Source of the DNA: Calonectria ilicicola
Lineage: Eukaryota > Ascomycota > Sordariomycetes > Hypocreales > Nectriaceae
DNA: 64,000 bases
Assembly (NCBI GenBank): GCA_020809705.1
Contig: CP085827.1
Coordinates: forward strand, 620,001-684,000
Direction of reading: 5' to 3'
This document shows positions 45,379-57,394 of this stretch, piece by piece. The notes beneath the pieces are model-generated. The model was not told the DNA's origin. It saw only the letters and a program-made list of their open reading frames with translations, and searched no databases. A program made the position numbers and the translations under genes. Within the stretch, counting starts at the first letter, position 1. Each line of letters starts with the position of its first letter.

Positions 45379-46759
45379 GATAGCGACTGTCGGCTAATAT
45401 TTTGCGGCGTAATACAGCGGTCGAGCACAGCCGTTCCAGTTAGTGCACCTTCGCTTACGGTTGGTTCAGCGGGACTGATGCAAAATGTGCAACGGAAGAT
45501 AAGCCCAGAATAAATCCAGTGCGTGGATTTTATCGATATTAAAGGGATTGTGTAATAAGCATGCGCTGATTGCCTTCTTAATCCTAGCCTATGTACAAGG
45601 AGACTCGTAAGACAACAAACTTCAATATTAACATCGAAAACATACAATAAATAGAGGCTGATTCTTGGAAGATTTGTGGCGTGTTGAACTTTTGCTAAAA
45701 TAAAATCTTTTTGCAATGACTGTAAAACGAAAGAAAAAAAAGCAAAGTCCAACAAGGCAAACAAGGCTCTTTATTAATACCTCTCTACCATTCTACACGT
45801 GGCGCTGATCGCTCTACACGTGGCGATGAACTGTACCTTGGGCATCAAATTTGTATTTTGCGCCCAGTGGACAACCAACCAAGTCAAGGGTGTGGACCCG
45901 CTCAAGCGCCTGCCGACGTATCGACTGGCATAACAAAATAGCAATTCTTGTGATATTAAAATGGTTTTAATTCCGATAAACTTGTCTAATCTAGAATGGT
46001 ATTGCACAGGAACAATTACTGAGATGGATGATCGCCATTACAACATTTACGAGGGTTCGTGCGCTTCTTCTTCCACACAACGTAAAAACTCTGTAAATTC
46101 CGGGTTTACACGTGGGTCCTTTTACCCCTGTAAGGGCTGGTGAACTGTCCCCAATGAATGATTCATACCTACGAAAGTGGCTTAATCAGGCACTAGCTGG
46201 ATTTTTGGCCCTGAAGACGGCAGTTCGCTAGCCTGATATGGGGTCAAAGCCCACAAGGCAATCCAGATTTATCGAGTTTTTAGGGCAGTTCATCGCAGCC
46301 ATTTGGGTTCGGAAGCACAAGATTTTGCAGATCCTCGATCACGGGTAGTTCAAACCCCAAGTATCTTGGTTATTTGGAGGCGGTCAAATAGTTAAGAAGC
46401 TGATGTACATGGACTTGCGTGGCTTGGTTGTTGCATGGCGCAAGTCAAAGCCTTAGCGTATGCCGTCGGCACAGCATGGAGATCGGATGTCCTCATGAAT
46501 GGATCATCTGATTTACCACTTGAATGATTCCTTACTTTTTTTCACTTTGAGCAAATTTTCAAGGTGGTACGTCACGCTATGCAGATTGATCACATCGAGC
46601 CATTGACTTCAGGGTCCAAAGAGCCTTTTTTTTCTATTTACAAAGGAGCGGTCAACTGGGTAGTTCAAGGCTAAACTGATCTGCCTCCTATTGTGGGGTT
46701 GCGCTAACCATTGACGAACTCGCTAACCTCGACTGGGCTTGATGGATATTCGGAAGCAT
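45379..46759. other. Intergenic; duplicated CACGTG sites, no gene seen
   Basis: About 1.4 kb. Reading frames at 45309-45764 and 45774-46007 minus carry no motifs. A 13-bp direct repeat with CACGTG lies at 45792-45825. Confidence 0.5.
45792..45825. repeat. Direct repeat TCTACACGTGGCG x2, 21-bp period
   Basis: Exact 13-bp copies at 45792-45804 and 45813-45825, each containing the E-box CACGTG used by bHLH regulators. Located about 415-450 bp upstream of the SesB-like gene start. Confidence 0.5.
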
Positions 46760-47955
46760 CTACTCAGCAGAACTGACCCACTTGCCAATGGCATCAGCTC
46801 CAGACAATAGACCAGTTTCGACTGAACAGAAAGGGAGCTCCAAAAATGCTTTATCGTTCGCGAACGCTTCGCCAAATTGCCAGTTATGAGGCTGGCCATC
46901 TTTGGCTTCGAAGGAAACGTCCGCGCCAGCATTTCTTGCAGCATTTACAAATCGAGAGATATTCACGAGGAATAACTCGTCCTCGCCTGCGGTTACCAGT
47001 GTTTTGGCAGGCAATATTTCTTTTAGACTTGGTCGATCACTGACTTCGAGAGAGAATTCCAGATATGTCTGGATATCAGTCTCCTTGGCATCGCCTATCA
47101 ACAGGTTTGCCCAATGTCGCAAAGCAGCCACACCGAGCAAGTCGCATTCCCTTTGTGGCCTGTATGTCGAATCATTCAGCAAACTAACCCAAGGACTCAT
47201 CATACACAACTTTCCTGGCTTTTCTCGCAATTTAGGTTGCTTGACGGATGGCAATGGGTGTGCTAGGTGGGCCAGGAAGGACAAACACAATGACCCTCCA
47301 GCAGAATCACCCATGAGTGATATTTTGGACGGTGGAATTTGTAACTCATTGGTAAGATACTCCCAGCACGCGGAAGTTTGCGAAATCTGAATCGGAAACT
47401 TGAACTCGGGCGCGAGCGAGTAATCGAGAATGAAAACGGCTACCGATTTGCCCGTTCCCGACACAGACTCGGCGATTCTCATAAGCAGTGTAGAGAAAGC
47501 GCTGGGTTCAAACATGACATATCCGCCGCCATGTAGATACAGGATGACAATATCGGCTTCTCTTGGCGAACTGTCCCGTTCAAAATTTGGCTTGCAGATC
47601 CAATTACCCGAAAACTCGGGTCTCTCGATCCGCTCATTGAGATTTGGGAAGATCTCGCTATAGCGCTTGGATTTCGCATATCTCTCAATGGGGACGGGAC
47701 GACGAAAAGCAGATATAGGGAGATTATCAAGCGATCTTGTTGAGTATCAGATTATGGTACATATTCTTGTTTGAGGGGGGGGATTTACATGCGAAACATG
47801 GCCCTCCGCATATCTTCTTTCCATGATCTGGGGCGTTTACTGAAAGAGATGCGTATTCCAAAGGTCGAAAGATAGGTAAGTAATTTGAAGATGCCCCAAA
47901 TCATCTGAGGAATATCTTGTAGTGGAATCTTTCCATATCCAGGATTAGGATCCAT
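46760..47955 (-). CDS. Alpha/beta hydrolase, HSL/AB-hydrolase-3 family esterase
   Basis: Two exons (47955-47789, 47735-46760; intron 53 nt) give 380 residues. Seen: oxyanion motif HGGGY (about 124-128), nucleophile elbow GDSAGG (Ser about 200), catalytic Asp in AGEDELF (about 309) and His in QPHNW (about 340). This is the layout of hormone-sensitive-lipase-like carboxylesterases, which cleave short acyl esters or lactones. A hydrophobic N-terminal stretch (IWGIFKLLTYLSTFGI, about 19-35) could be a membrane anchor. The exon 1 model is supported by in-frame continuity across a GTAAAT..AAG intron. Substrate unknown. Confidence 0.9.
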
Positions 47956-49565
47956 GGTAGAGTGTGGAAAATGAGGCCGTTAGCTTTAGTTTTGTGAAGT
48001 CGTATCTGCTAGTTGGAGTAGATTTTGGCACGACACCAGTGATGTGTTGTCGACAGTTCTATTCAACCCAACGACAAAAGTGGAAGATGTTACAGTTTTA
48101 AATACTTACAGAATAGCGATTCGATTCTGGTAAAACGGCCACTAGCGTACACTCATCCCAATCCTGGAATTACCCTCCAAAATTTACCCTCGTTTTCGTT
48201 CATGGGTTGCAAACGCATAGCCTCTAGTAAGCTCCGCTATTCCATGGGCATAAGCATGATAAGCGCGGGGTAGTCATCAGCTACCCAAAGGACAGTATCA
48301 ACGTCGTCAGCGAATGTGTTGGTCCATTCATGTATCTTGACGCAACGTGGGGTCGAAATCACTAGGCTGGATTGGAGTACTGCCTCCCTACGTCAATGGC
48401 GGGATTTACAATGGGAATAAATATTTGACGGTAATCAACGGTGCAGTATGATGTCTTTTTAATAGCTATGCTGGAAAAGCTGCGACTTGCATCTTCTTGA
48501 GTCTAACCTGAGCCTATTGGGCGTCGTTTGAGCCTGAATTGAATTCCTTTATGAGCTCCCAAAGTGGATAAAAAGCAAGGCTAGTGGGTTTATTACATGC
48601 TACCGGTTCTAGCTTTGCTCATTTATGTGACCCTTCTTTGAGACATGAAAGCTTTACTTGTCACGTTGATTCTGCTTACTTCACGAACAAAGCTAGCGAT
48701 AACTATGCGGATATCCATTTCCATACAGATCCCACTCTAAAATGAAGTACAAGGTGACGATGTTTTTCTAAAATTTTAATTTTCGGCTTGAAGTCATACT
48801 CTCTGCCGTTGGCTGTGGACTTTTTTTTTTTTTTTTTTTATATCGGCTTGGTTCCTTCAATAATAGCACCAATTTCCTGGAAACTTCCCATCGTCGAACG
48901 CTAAGCAGATCTGGTCGCGAATCTTAACCGAGGCATGTGGGGACATAACCGAGGCAGTTCCAGCGACATGATTGGTCTTCGCGCCGTCTTCATTACCCCG
49001 CATTCTTCATTCAAGACCCGAGATCTGGGGTCCCGCTATGGATGGGTTGGAGAGGACAGATGAAGTGGTGTGAAGTGCTAGTTTGTTGCATTAGTACGTA
49101 GTATTGTGGCTAGAATGAGGCTATAGCATTTTGCGACTTGGAATACGTTTCCCATCACTGATATTGTTCACAACTCTTCACTACGAGGAATAACGACAAC
49201 GGTCGGTGGTTTAAAGCAGGACCTTGAGGTTTGAATCTCAAATTCACCCAGTTCAAGTAAACTTTTCCGCAACATTCTTTCATTCGCTATTCCTACCGAC
49301 CAGGGGTTCTACTGGGGGCTGGGGGGTAGACAAATTGCCATGTCTCGTTGGCTGGTGTCTTGGTTTTTTCCCAATCTGGCGAATAACCGACAAGCAATCT
49401 TGTTCGCGGTTGGGCTTCGGAACACGGATTAATTAGAGTCAGGGGCCCAACAAACCTCGGTGCGAATGGGCCCCTCCCTCCCGCGTCGCAAGCTTCTCAG
49501 CAACAACAACGCTTCCGACTCAATTGCGAATTTGCGAAAAAGAAGTCAAAAGACACAGAAAAAAG
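47956..49565. other. Intergenic; T-homopolymer, no gene seen
   Basis: About 1.6 kb between divergent esterase and thioesterase genes. Contains a T run near 48821-48839. No coding support. Confidence 0.5.
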
Positions 49566-50132
49566 ATGGAGACTCATAATGATTTGGAATACTTCTCTCG
49601 TGTCCCCTGGTGTCGCCAGCATCTCGAGGAGCCTGGTATCACCACAATCCTATCTCCCAGCTGCAGCTCAAAACAAGATGGCGAAGATGAACTCATCGCC
49701 CGCACGCTCCGCACCACAAATACAATCCGTGGCTTTTTAGCCATGTACAAATTGCCGGCATCACCTGAGACCGAAATTATCCGCGAAGTCAAGTACTTAA
49801 TCAGCCTCCAAAGTGGCTTGGCCGGCTGGCCGGGAGTCTGTCACGGCGGTATTGTCGCCACCATCTTGGACGAGGTCCTGGGTCTCATTTTCAATATCAA
49901 CCTAAGACATAACAACCTCCTTGGTGGCAACAAAATGACGGGCAAGTTAACGACCACATACCTCCGGCCTGTCCCGCTGCGATGTGCCCTTTTGTGTCGA
50001 GCTCGACTCGTGAAAATTGACGGAAGAAAATTCTTCGTTGATGGGCACATCGAAGATGAGAATGGCAATATCCTCGCAAAAGGAGAGTCAGTTTTTATTA
50101 GTCTCAAGGTCAGCGGTAAGCCCAAGCTGTAG
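49566..50132 (+). CDS. Hotdog-fold thioesterase (PaaI/4HBT family)
   Basis: Single exon, 188 residues. The helix CHGGIVATILDEVLGLIF with the HGG-x-x-x-x-x-x-D/E pattern, followed by GKLTTTYLRPVPL and a strand pair ending KGESVFISLK, is the 4HBT hotdog fold that hydrolyses acyl-CoA or acyl-carrier thioesters. About 70 extra N-terminal residues precede the fold, as in many fungal members. ATG at 49566 (METHNDLEYF) is preferred over an upstream in-frame codon at 49524. No signal peptide. Confidence 0.88.
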   Translation: METHNDLEYFSRVPWCRQHLEEPGITTILSPSCSSKQDGEDELIARTLRTTNTIRGFLAMYKLPASPETEIIREVKYLISLQSGLAGWPGVCHGGIVATILDEVLGLIFNINLRHNNLLGGNKMTGKLTTTYLRPVPLRCALLCRARLVKIDGRKFFVDGHIEDENGNILAKGESVFISLKVSGKPKL

Positions 50133-50482
50133 ACCAGCAGGTCACAGTTAATAAGTGCGTTTTGGGAGAGAGTTGATTAGACGCCGAGACGTGATGTGAA
50201 ATAGAAGTAGAGAGAGCGTCTTCTTTTTATTACACCGGATTGGAATGGATGAACTTGACAATGAAATAGAGCTAGTTATCTGTTGTTTAACTGCGTTTAG
50301 TAGGATCAATTAGTGTTGCACCGGCTCCACCGCTAGCACAATTAGAGACCATTTAGGATCAGTCAGAGGTAGATGAATTGAGTGTTCCAGTTCGTCGCGC
50401 GATAAATTTAATCAATTCTAGCCAATGAAATACAATACAGCGTGATATGTAATAGCCATGGTGTGTCATATTATCATAAACC
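50133..50482. other. Tail-to-tail spacer
   Basis: 350 bp of 3' flank between thioesterase and FAD monooxygenase; nothing supported. Confidence 0.5.
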
Positions 50483-52312
50483 TCATTGTCCCAAGATCTG
50501 CTTCAATGCATCCTTCAAAGCTGCCTCGTGACCACTCTCCTGCTTAGTAGCCTTCCATCCAATGAAGCCGTCAGGGCGGACAAGTAGTGCCTGGCCCTCC
50601 CCAACCTTGCCAAAGGTCTTCAACTTTTCTACTGGATCTTTGTATGGCGCTGAAGATGCATTGAGAGTGAATGTATCAATCTTCAAATCTAAACCCTTGG
50701 CAGCCTCAATCCATGGAGACGAGGCGTCTGTGGCAAAAAGCAAGAAGTTGGTGCCAATAAGTTCCAGTGAAGATCGGTGCTTGCCCTCAGCATCAACAAC
50801 GTCCACATGGGGGAATCTCGAGCCTGCATCAACGCGAGGAGCATACGGGTCTTCCCAAATGAGGTTCGGGTCCTGAGATTTCTCGCCTGGGATGCTGGCC
50901 CCGACAGGATAACGGTAACCAATTTCACAAGTAATATCAGCGAGTTCAGGTTCATCCGGCTTCTCGCGTCTGACACGCGTTTGGAGTCTGGAATAAGCCT
51001 GCCGCACTGTAGCGGCAACGACTGGTTGTCTTTCGATGCTATACGTGCTAAGCAAAGAAGGAGCAGCCTTGCCACTGAGAACAAAGGCCAGCTTCCAAGC
51101 AAGATTGTGCACATCCTAGAGTATTCTTTAGTAATCCTTGTGGGAATGATGGGTATAGGTAAGAACCTACCTGGATACCAAGGTTTCCGCCCATGCCTCC
51201 AGTGGGTGGCACAACGTGTGCAGCGTCTCCAGCAATAAAGACACGACCGCCCTTGCTCGCGAATCGATCCGAGTTGAATCCTGCAACGGACCAATAAGAA
51301 ACCGAGTCAACGGTTAGATCAATGTCATCCTCAATGCCCGAAGCGTCACGGAAATATTGGCGAGCGTCTTTCTCGGTTACAGAGTCTGGTTTGAAGACGC
51401 GCTTGTCGCCGGCTCGGGTAACAATCATGAATCCTGCCTTGCCGCTGTTCTCTAGTCGAAAGCCGGCGTCAATCTTGGGGTTTGTGATGTATGTGACTCC
51501 GTGCTTAGCGCGACTACCAAGGTATGGAGTCAAATCCGCCTTGAAGTTGATAGAAATGCTTTCGCCGAGAAGACCAGGGCCATGCCAGTTAATCCCTTCC
51601 TTCTTCCTGGTAGCACTTCGGTTGCCGTCACATGAAACAAGGTAGCGTGTCTTGAATTTTCTGTACTTCTTAGTTTCCACGTTCTGGACCACGACAATAA
51701 CACCATCGTCACCCTCCTCATAGTGGACCACAGTTTCGCCGAATTCCTGGACCGAGCCAAATTTCTTCGCTTCCTCACGAAGAAGTGGCTCAAACATGTT
51801 CTGGGTGAGCCACAGGCGCTTGCTAGGGGAGACTTTGGCAACCTCGTTGGGATCACTCTCCTGCATCCTGTGCAAGACTTTGCCACCAACTAGCTTTTCG
51901 ATAATGACCATTCCGGCATCGAGATCAAAGTTAAGAGCGCTGTTCTTGCGGAAATGCTCTTCCAGCCCAAGTTGGCGGAAGATTTCGACTGAGCGAAGAA
52001 TAAACAGAGCTGCTCTGGGATGGATGGCAGTAGATGGGTGACGATCCAGTGATAGACTCTTGACGCTAGAGATAACCATATTAGGTACAATATCTCATTA
52101 TTTTGTAGGTTCTTTCCTTACCCATAGTAGCCCAGGAGTACACCGAGAGTCATACCAACCATACTAGATCCGATCACAATGACGGGGTAGGTCTCCTTCT
52201 CAAAAGGAATATCTTTGTGGTCAAATTCTCCAAACTCGAATATAGTTCTCTTGGAACCAGCCAAGGGAATCGTATCGTCAACTTGACGAACTGAAGATGG
52301 TTCTTGAGCCAT
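50483..52312 (-). CDS. FAD-dependent aromatic hydroxylase (PheA/TfdB family)
   Basis: Three exons (52312-52122, 52065-51171, 51115-50483) give 572 residues. Class A flavoprotein monooxygenases hydroxylate phenolic or polyketide rings using NADPH and O2. Seen: dinucleotide motif VIVIGSSMVG (48-53 is GSSMVG, a GxxxxG variant), RHPSTAIHPRA, the DG motif YLVSCDGNRSATR, the GD motif GRVFIAGDAAHVVPPTGG (Asp344), and a C-terminal thioredoxin-like domain (residues about 430-572: LLFATDASSPW, LLVRPDGFIGWKA) typical of phenol 2-monooxygenase relatives. Divergent from the GST-like gene, so both may respond to the same aromatic compound. Confidence 0.93.
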
Positions 52313-52787
52313 TGTTGGAAGATGTGGTGGTTTCAGTGCTACAGATACTGTAAATGTCTGAGGAGTGGTGGATGGTCATCTTCTTCAATTGAAAGGTAAC
52401 TGAATAGATATTATATCTCCTACTCTACAACCTGACGTCGAGTTCCGAACATACGACAATTATCCCATCAATCTGTTGGTTTCCAAATTTGGCAACAAGA
52501 CAATGCGCCTCCACTATTTCTCTAGGCTCCTCCACATCAATCCCCCCACATCGCTCTCCACACCCACCCGATCCCCGAAATCCCCAAGCCTCCACCTCCA
52601 CGTCTTGCCGACGATGACTTCAGCCATTAGACTTTAGGATCTAACTTTGGTCAAAAAATGCTAGATAATGCAGTTATATAGTATTCCCATGGAATGAATT
52701 ACTTAGTGACTATATCTTGACGATTTTCCTCTTCCCAACCACCTACCAAATTCTTCTCAATAACATCATCATCAACTCATAAATACA
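52313..52787. promoter_or_regulatory. Divergent promoter of FAD hydroxylase and GST-like gene
   Basis: 475 bp between the two starts. Pyrimidine-rich tracts and CACC-rich sequence (52545-52610); no defined site recognised. Confidence 0.4.
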
Positions 52788-53620
52788 ATGGCCATCACCG
52801 TATTCGGTTCCGCTCAGTCCACTTGCACCCAGAGGGTGCTGCTAGTACTCCAAGAACTGGGCCTGCAATATGAACTGAATGAAATCAGCATGCAGAAGGG
52901 AGAGCACAAGGTAATAACTGTTCATCATGGCAAGGCCACTAAAAGAATCTGATCCTAAAACGGTACTACAGAACCCAGATTTTATCAAGAGTAACCATCC
53001 ATTCGGTCTTCTCCCTGCTATCCAAGATGGCGAGACCAAGTTGTTCGAATCCCGTGCGATCTGCCGATACCTTGTTGCCAAGTACGGCAAGGTCAGCAAT
53101 TTGCTGGTGGACAACCGTAGCTCCGCTGAAGTAATCGGAAAGTTTGAGCAAGCGGCTAGCGTGGAGTATTCTTACTTTGATCCCTCGTCCAAGACTCTCG
53201 CCTTTGAGAACATTTTCAAAAAGTTGGTCAACTTAGGACGGAATAAAAGCCGTTTTTGAAGCACTTGGTGTTGACATAAAGCACAGGTTTATCGGACTAG
53301 GAGATCCCGATCCCAATGAGGTCACTCGTGCCACGGCTATTCAAAATTCGGTCCTCGATTACTACGACGAACTTCTTGCAACTAACCAGTATCTCGCCGG
53401 AAATGTAAGATGCATAGTTATAATTATTTTTCAGTGTCTCATTCTGATATTCTTTTAGACCTTTACACTTATTGACCTTTATCATATCCCTTGGTTCCGA
53501 TTCTTCTTTGTCTTGCCCTTGGAGGAGCAGATCACTTCAAGGCCAAATCTTAATGCCTGGTGGAAGCGAGTTTCTGAACGTCAATCTTGGAAGACTGTTT
53601 CTGGTTTGATCCCTCACTAG
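52788..53620 (+). pseudogene. Glutathione S-transferase, one-base frameshift
   Basis: Three exons (52788-52910, 52972-53404, 53459-53620) cover a full GST of about 238 residues, but exon 2 changes frame near 53239. The N-terminal thioredoxin-like half reads ITVFGSAQSTCTQRVLLVL, then FGLLPAIQDGETKLFESRAICRYL (cis-Pro and ESRAI signature). After FENIFKKLVNLG the frame must shift for AVFEALGVD..LLATNQYLAGN, and exon 3 supplies TFTLIDLYHIPWF and the C terminus. Exon 2 is 1 nt too long for frame. Either a decayed gene or a sequencing error. The family conjugates glutathione to electrophiles; the partner FAD hydroxylase could supply such products. Confidence 0.8.
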
Positions 53621-53999
53621 GATGGTGGATATGAAAGGGAACTATGGATGAGACGCTATGCCTTCAGAGTGAACCTAGAATCTAGACTAGAATTTAGAAC
53701 AGAGAAATACAACAATCGTGATGCATACGCCAACTCTACTAACTCTTCTACAATACCCAAAAATCGGCGCATTTTCGTACTTTAAATTTAAGACTCGGTG
53801 ATTTGATGAAAAATAGAAAAGAGGTTTCCGGAGGTCCAAAAATAAGCACCGATTGGTGATTTTTGTATTGACGCCACGAGTTTGTCTTCTGCTTTAGGGT
53901 AAATGACGTCACAAATTTCCGTTTTAGGATTGTCGCCCACAGAATTGTGCTCTCACTAGCTTAGTGGGAATTATGCAATCTGTGCACAACAATTCCTTC
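53621..53999. other. Spacer between GST and tRNA-Ala
   Basis: About 380 bp, no gene recognised. Confidence 0.5.
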
Positions 54000-54085
54000 G
54001 GGCGAATGGTTTAGTGGTATAATACTCCCTTAGCATGGTTCGTCCAAATTGGGAGTGGTCCAGGGTTCGATTCCCTGTTCGTCCA
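54000..54085 (+). tRNA. tRNA-Ala (AGC) with 14-nt intron
   Basis: Acceptor GGGCGAA pairs with TTCGTCC, including the G3:U70 wobble that marks alanine tRNAs. Anticodon stem CTCCC/GGGAG; loop starts TTAGCA with anticodon AGC at 54032-54034; a 14-nt intron (54036-54049) follows position 37. T arm is CAGGG-TTCGATT-CCCTG and the discriminator is A. T-runs follow near 54117. Confidence 0.93.
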
Positions 54086-54575
54086 ACATAGGTGGTTTAA
54101 ATCCACCATTATCCTATTTCTTTTTTGGTTGTTTTTTCTTTTTTACAAAAGTACTGATTGTATATGCTATCGTGGTTCAGATTATACTACTTTTTTTCCC
54201 CAGAGATTTTGAGCACATAACCTTTCTAGAAAGTGATGCTCACCACTCCTCGCTCGCTGCCCTTTATCTTACCCGCATGTCTCGTCATCGCCATATATCT
54301 CACTCATTCGACTTCAAATAAGCTCTATTTTTCTCCAAAATTAGCTCAAACCGAACCTTGCTTGGTTTTAAGAATGATGTCAAAATGAGGGGAAATTTCT
54401 TTAGAATACGAAATTGCTTCGGCTCCACCTTCTTGATGCCTCGCTTTGACCATGGCGGAATGTGGGGGAGTTGAGTTCTCACCTCCGCCCTCCACATGGA
54501 GAAAACTGACCTTGTTCTCTCCACATCCTCCTCCACCTCCGTATCTACGTGTTCCTCCACAAAGTGTCCTCCATA
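54086..54575. other. Spacer and promoter before the C2H2/Zn2Cys6 gene
   Basis: About 490 bp. The minus-strand frames across 54300-54984 are shadows of the regulator and its leader; no gene supported. Confidence 0.5.
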
Positions 54576-57394
54576 ATGAATGATGCAAGTGCTTCGTTGC
54601 AGGGCGAATCAGGTTTGTTTCAGTGTGGCTCTTGTAAGCGGCGTTACAAGAGGCTTGATCACTTGGCTCGACATGCGCGATCCCGTTAGTTGCCGCTCCG
54701 CTCGCAAAGCAATTCAGCATTAATCGTAAAGATAGACACACAATCGAAGCCTTACAAATGCCAATATTGTTTAAAAACATTTGCAAGAGCGTGAGTATTG
54801 ATAGATACTTCCGGTGTTGTTTATAATGATGCTGACTTGCATGTGCTTGTAGAGACGTGCTGAAAAGGCACCTCACCATCCATGCTCCCTCAACTACAAG
54901 TGAGCAGTCTGGCTCGGCAATCCGCGGTTCCACACCAACACCCCGTGGTCGAGTAGCGAGAGCATGCCAGACATGTGCAGCCAATCATTTGCGCTGTACA
55001 GACCCAAAACCTTGCCATCGATGTCAGGAAGAAAATCTCGTTTGTGTCTGGGATCGCTCAACGGATCCGATCATTTTACCCACAACAGCAAATTCCGATA
55101 CCGAGACCCAACAATTCGAGAACCTGGATGACACTGTATCCCAAAAACTACTCGATATTGACCCTGTTTTCAATGTTCCGATTTTGGGCGGGCTTGGACA
55201 TGCTCCTGCGAATCTCCTTCCAGAGCGACCTGCTCCTGTCACAGGTGTGTTCATAGCTGCCCCGATGCTCAACACTTGACCTAAATGCTTATAACGGCAG
55301 ATCAAATTCAAAATTCCAACGTGAATGTTCAATTTCCTCTAGAAATTCCCGATTTCAATTTTCCATCCGGACAGTGGACGCCGCGGGGAGGAGTATCTGA
55401 TCTGGACTTTTCAACCCACTTGGAACTTAGTGACCTCGATTTAAGATTCTTGCACGCTTACAACACAAATATTCCATTCGAATACGGTAGCTTCTCCCCG
55501 GATCGCAACACTAATGGGCCTGAACAAAAAGAATCATCAGACCCATCCAAGCCGGTGGGAATGTCTTCAGAGTCATTCGCGAGATCTTACTGGCGGTTTT
55601 GCCCTGCTACTCGGGACCCTTCAGGCACCGAGGAACCTGTAGAGTCCAAAGATCAAGACCAATCCTATCCGGAAACTCCAATTCCACTGGACCGACGGGT
55701 GACCTGTAAACGTTTGAGTATGGCCGCTCGAGACAGGATTTTAATGACGCTGGTGGGAACCTGCCGCCCAGAGAATATGCCAAAGGCCTTCATGTCATTT
55801 CCATCGGTGGAGTTACTGGATACCTTGCTACAATTCTATCTTACCTCGCCTGTCTCTCGGGCCGATTCTTTCATACACGCGGCAACATTTGATCCGAATG
55901 AAAAGAGCCCAGAGCTATTGGCTGCCATGGTATCATCTGCATCAATCCTTACTATTGACCCTGCTTTGGCGAAACTCGGGTTTGCCTTTCTTGAACATGT
56001 GCGCGTTGCAATAATTGGACAAGTGAGATGCTTCTTTTCTCCAGATGGGAAAGAATTTGGACACTGACTTTTTACAGTGGGAAAAAGAAAGCCACTCAAC
56101 CAGAGATTTGGAGCTTGCACAAGCCTTTTTAATTGTCCTTGAAGTCGATCTTTGGAGTGGCCATCGCCGAAAAGTTGAAGTTACCGAAAGCTTCTTCCAG
56201 CCGTATCTGACACTCCTTCGGCGAAGTGGAAAACTCAGACAGTCATATTATTCTCGAACTACTGTCTCTGAAGCCGACGAGGGCGAAATTCTCGACGAGC
56301 TATGGCGGAAATGGACACAGATTGAGTCATTTAAAAGGCTTGTGTTTCGGGTTATAAGGCATGATACAAATGCGTCCATGTCGCTACAGGTCAACCCTTT
56401 AATATCTCATACGGAAATGCTCATCCCTCTCCCAGAGTCCCACTCTGTATGGCAAGCAAAGAGCGCTTGTGAGTGGAAGGCGGGAATGCTTGCCCAAAAG
56501 GCTCTATATCCGGATCGAGTACTTACGGTAGCCGACTATGCCGATGATCTAGAAGGCCTTTGTGCCTCCGACAAGGTCGCGGATACTGAGGTGGTGAGCA
56601 CCGCATTCATGTCGTGTGTTTGGGGCTTCGCGTGGGAGTATATCCAACTCAAGCTTTTCCAGAGAGATCAGCCACGAAGATGGAACGCTTTAATAATGGC
56701 GTCGCGATATGAAGAGATTATGAAAATGCTAAATCAGTTTCAAGTCAGCTTTGATGTTTATCCATCCTATGCTTCAGAGGTTGTGATGAAGCTGCAACTA
56801 ATTTTTATGCATATGCACATCCCTCTTCAGGATTGCCAAGTCTTTGCTGGCATGCAAGGCCCCGAAGCAGCTCGCAAAGTGAATTCGGCAATGCGAGAGT
56901 GGCACAATAGCGAGGCTGCTAGGAGGGCAATCTGGCATGCAGGTCAAATCATCCGGATTGCGCGATCAATGCCCAAGGGAACCATCAGAGGGCCTTGTCC
57001 AATAATGGTATACCATGCGAGTCTGGCACTGTGGGTCTATGGATTGTTATCTGCATCGAAATCTGAGACAAGTCAATGTGCGGATATTTCCGCTGCAGGT
57101 TCAGGTTCCCAAGGACATCCGGTTTGGCTTGATGGCTGCGATAACCCGGTTATTCAGAGATTTTTACAACTGGGCAGCGGTCAACCTTGTCTTCGGGGCC
57201 CTACAAAAACTGATAATTTAGAATTTGATGACGACGAGGACGTTTATCTGTCTTCCCCTGAGAAAACCATGGGCGCAGTCATAGAGATGCTCAGTGCTAG
57301 TTTTGAAGGAACGGCTAGGCCGTTGTTGATCGAACAAACAATCCAACTCATGACGGGACTACGAAATATGTCCAAAAGGTATACAACATCATGA
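54576..57394 (+). CDS. Transcription factor with two C2H2 fingers and a Zn2Cys6 cluster
   Basis: Five exons (54576-54684, 54736-54790, 54853-55244, 55301-56022, 56078-57394) give 864 residues. Seen: C2H2 finger 1 (C17, C20, H33, H37), finger 2 (C45, C48, H61, H65), then a binuclear Zn2Cys6 cluster (C93, C96, C103, C109, C112, C119). Introns 1 and 2 fall inside or between the fingers and the joins restore both. The rest resembles the fungal-specific regulatory domain (LLDTLLQFYLTSPVSRADSFIHAATFDP; helix-rich region to the end). Nuclear regulator with two DNA-binding classes in one chain. Neighbouring FAD hydroxylase/GST genes are possible targets, without direct evidence. Confidence 0.92.
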
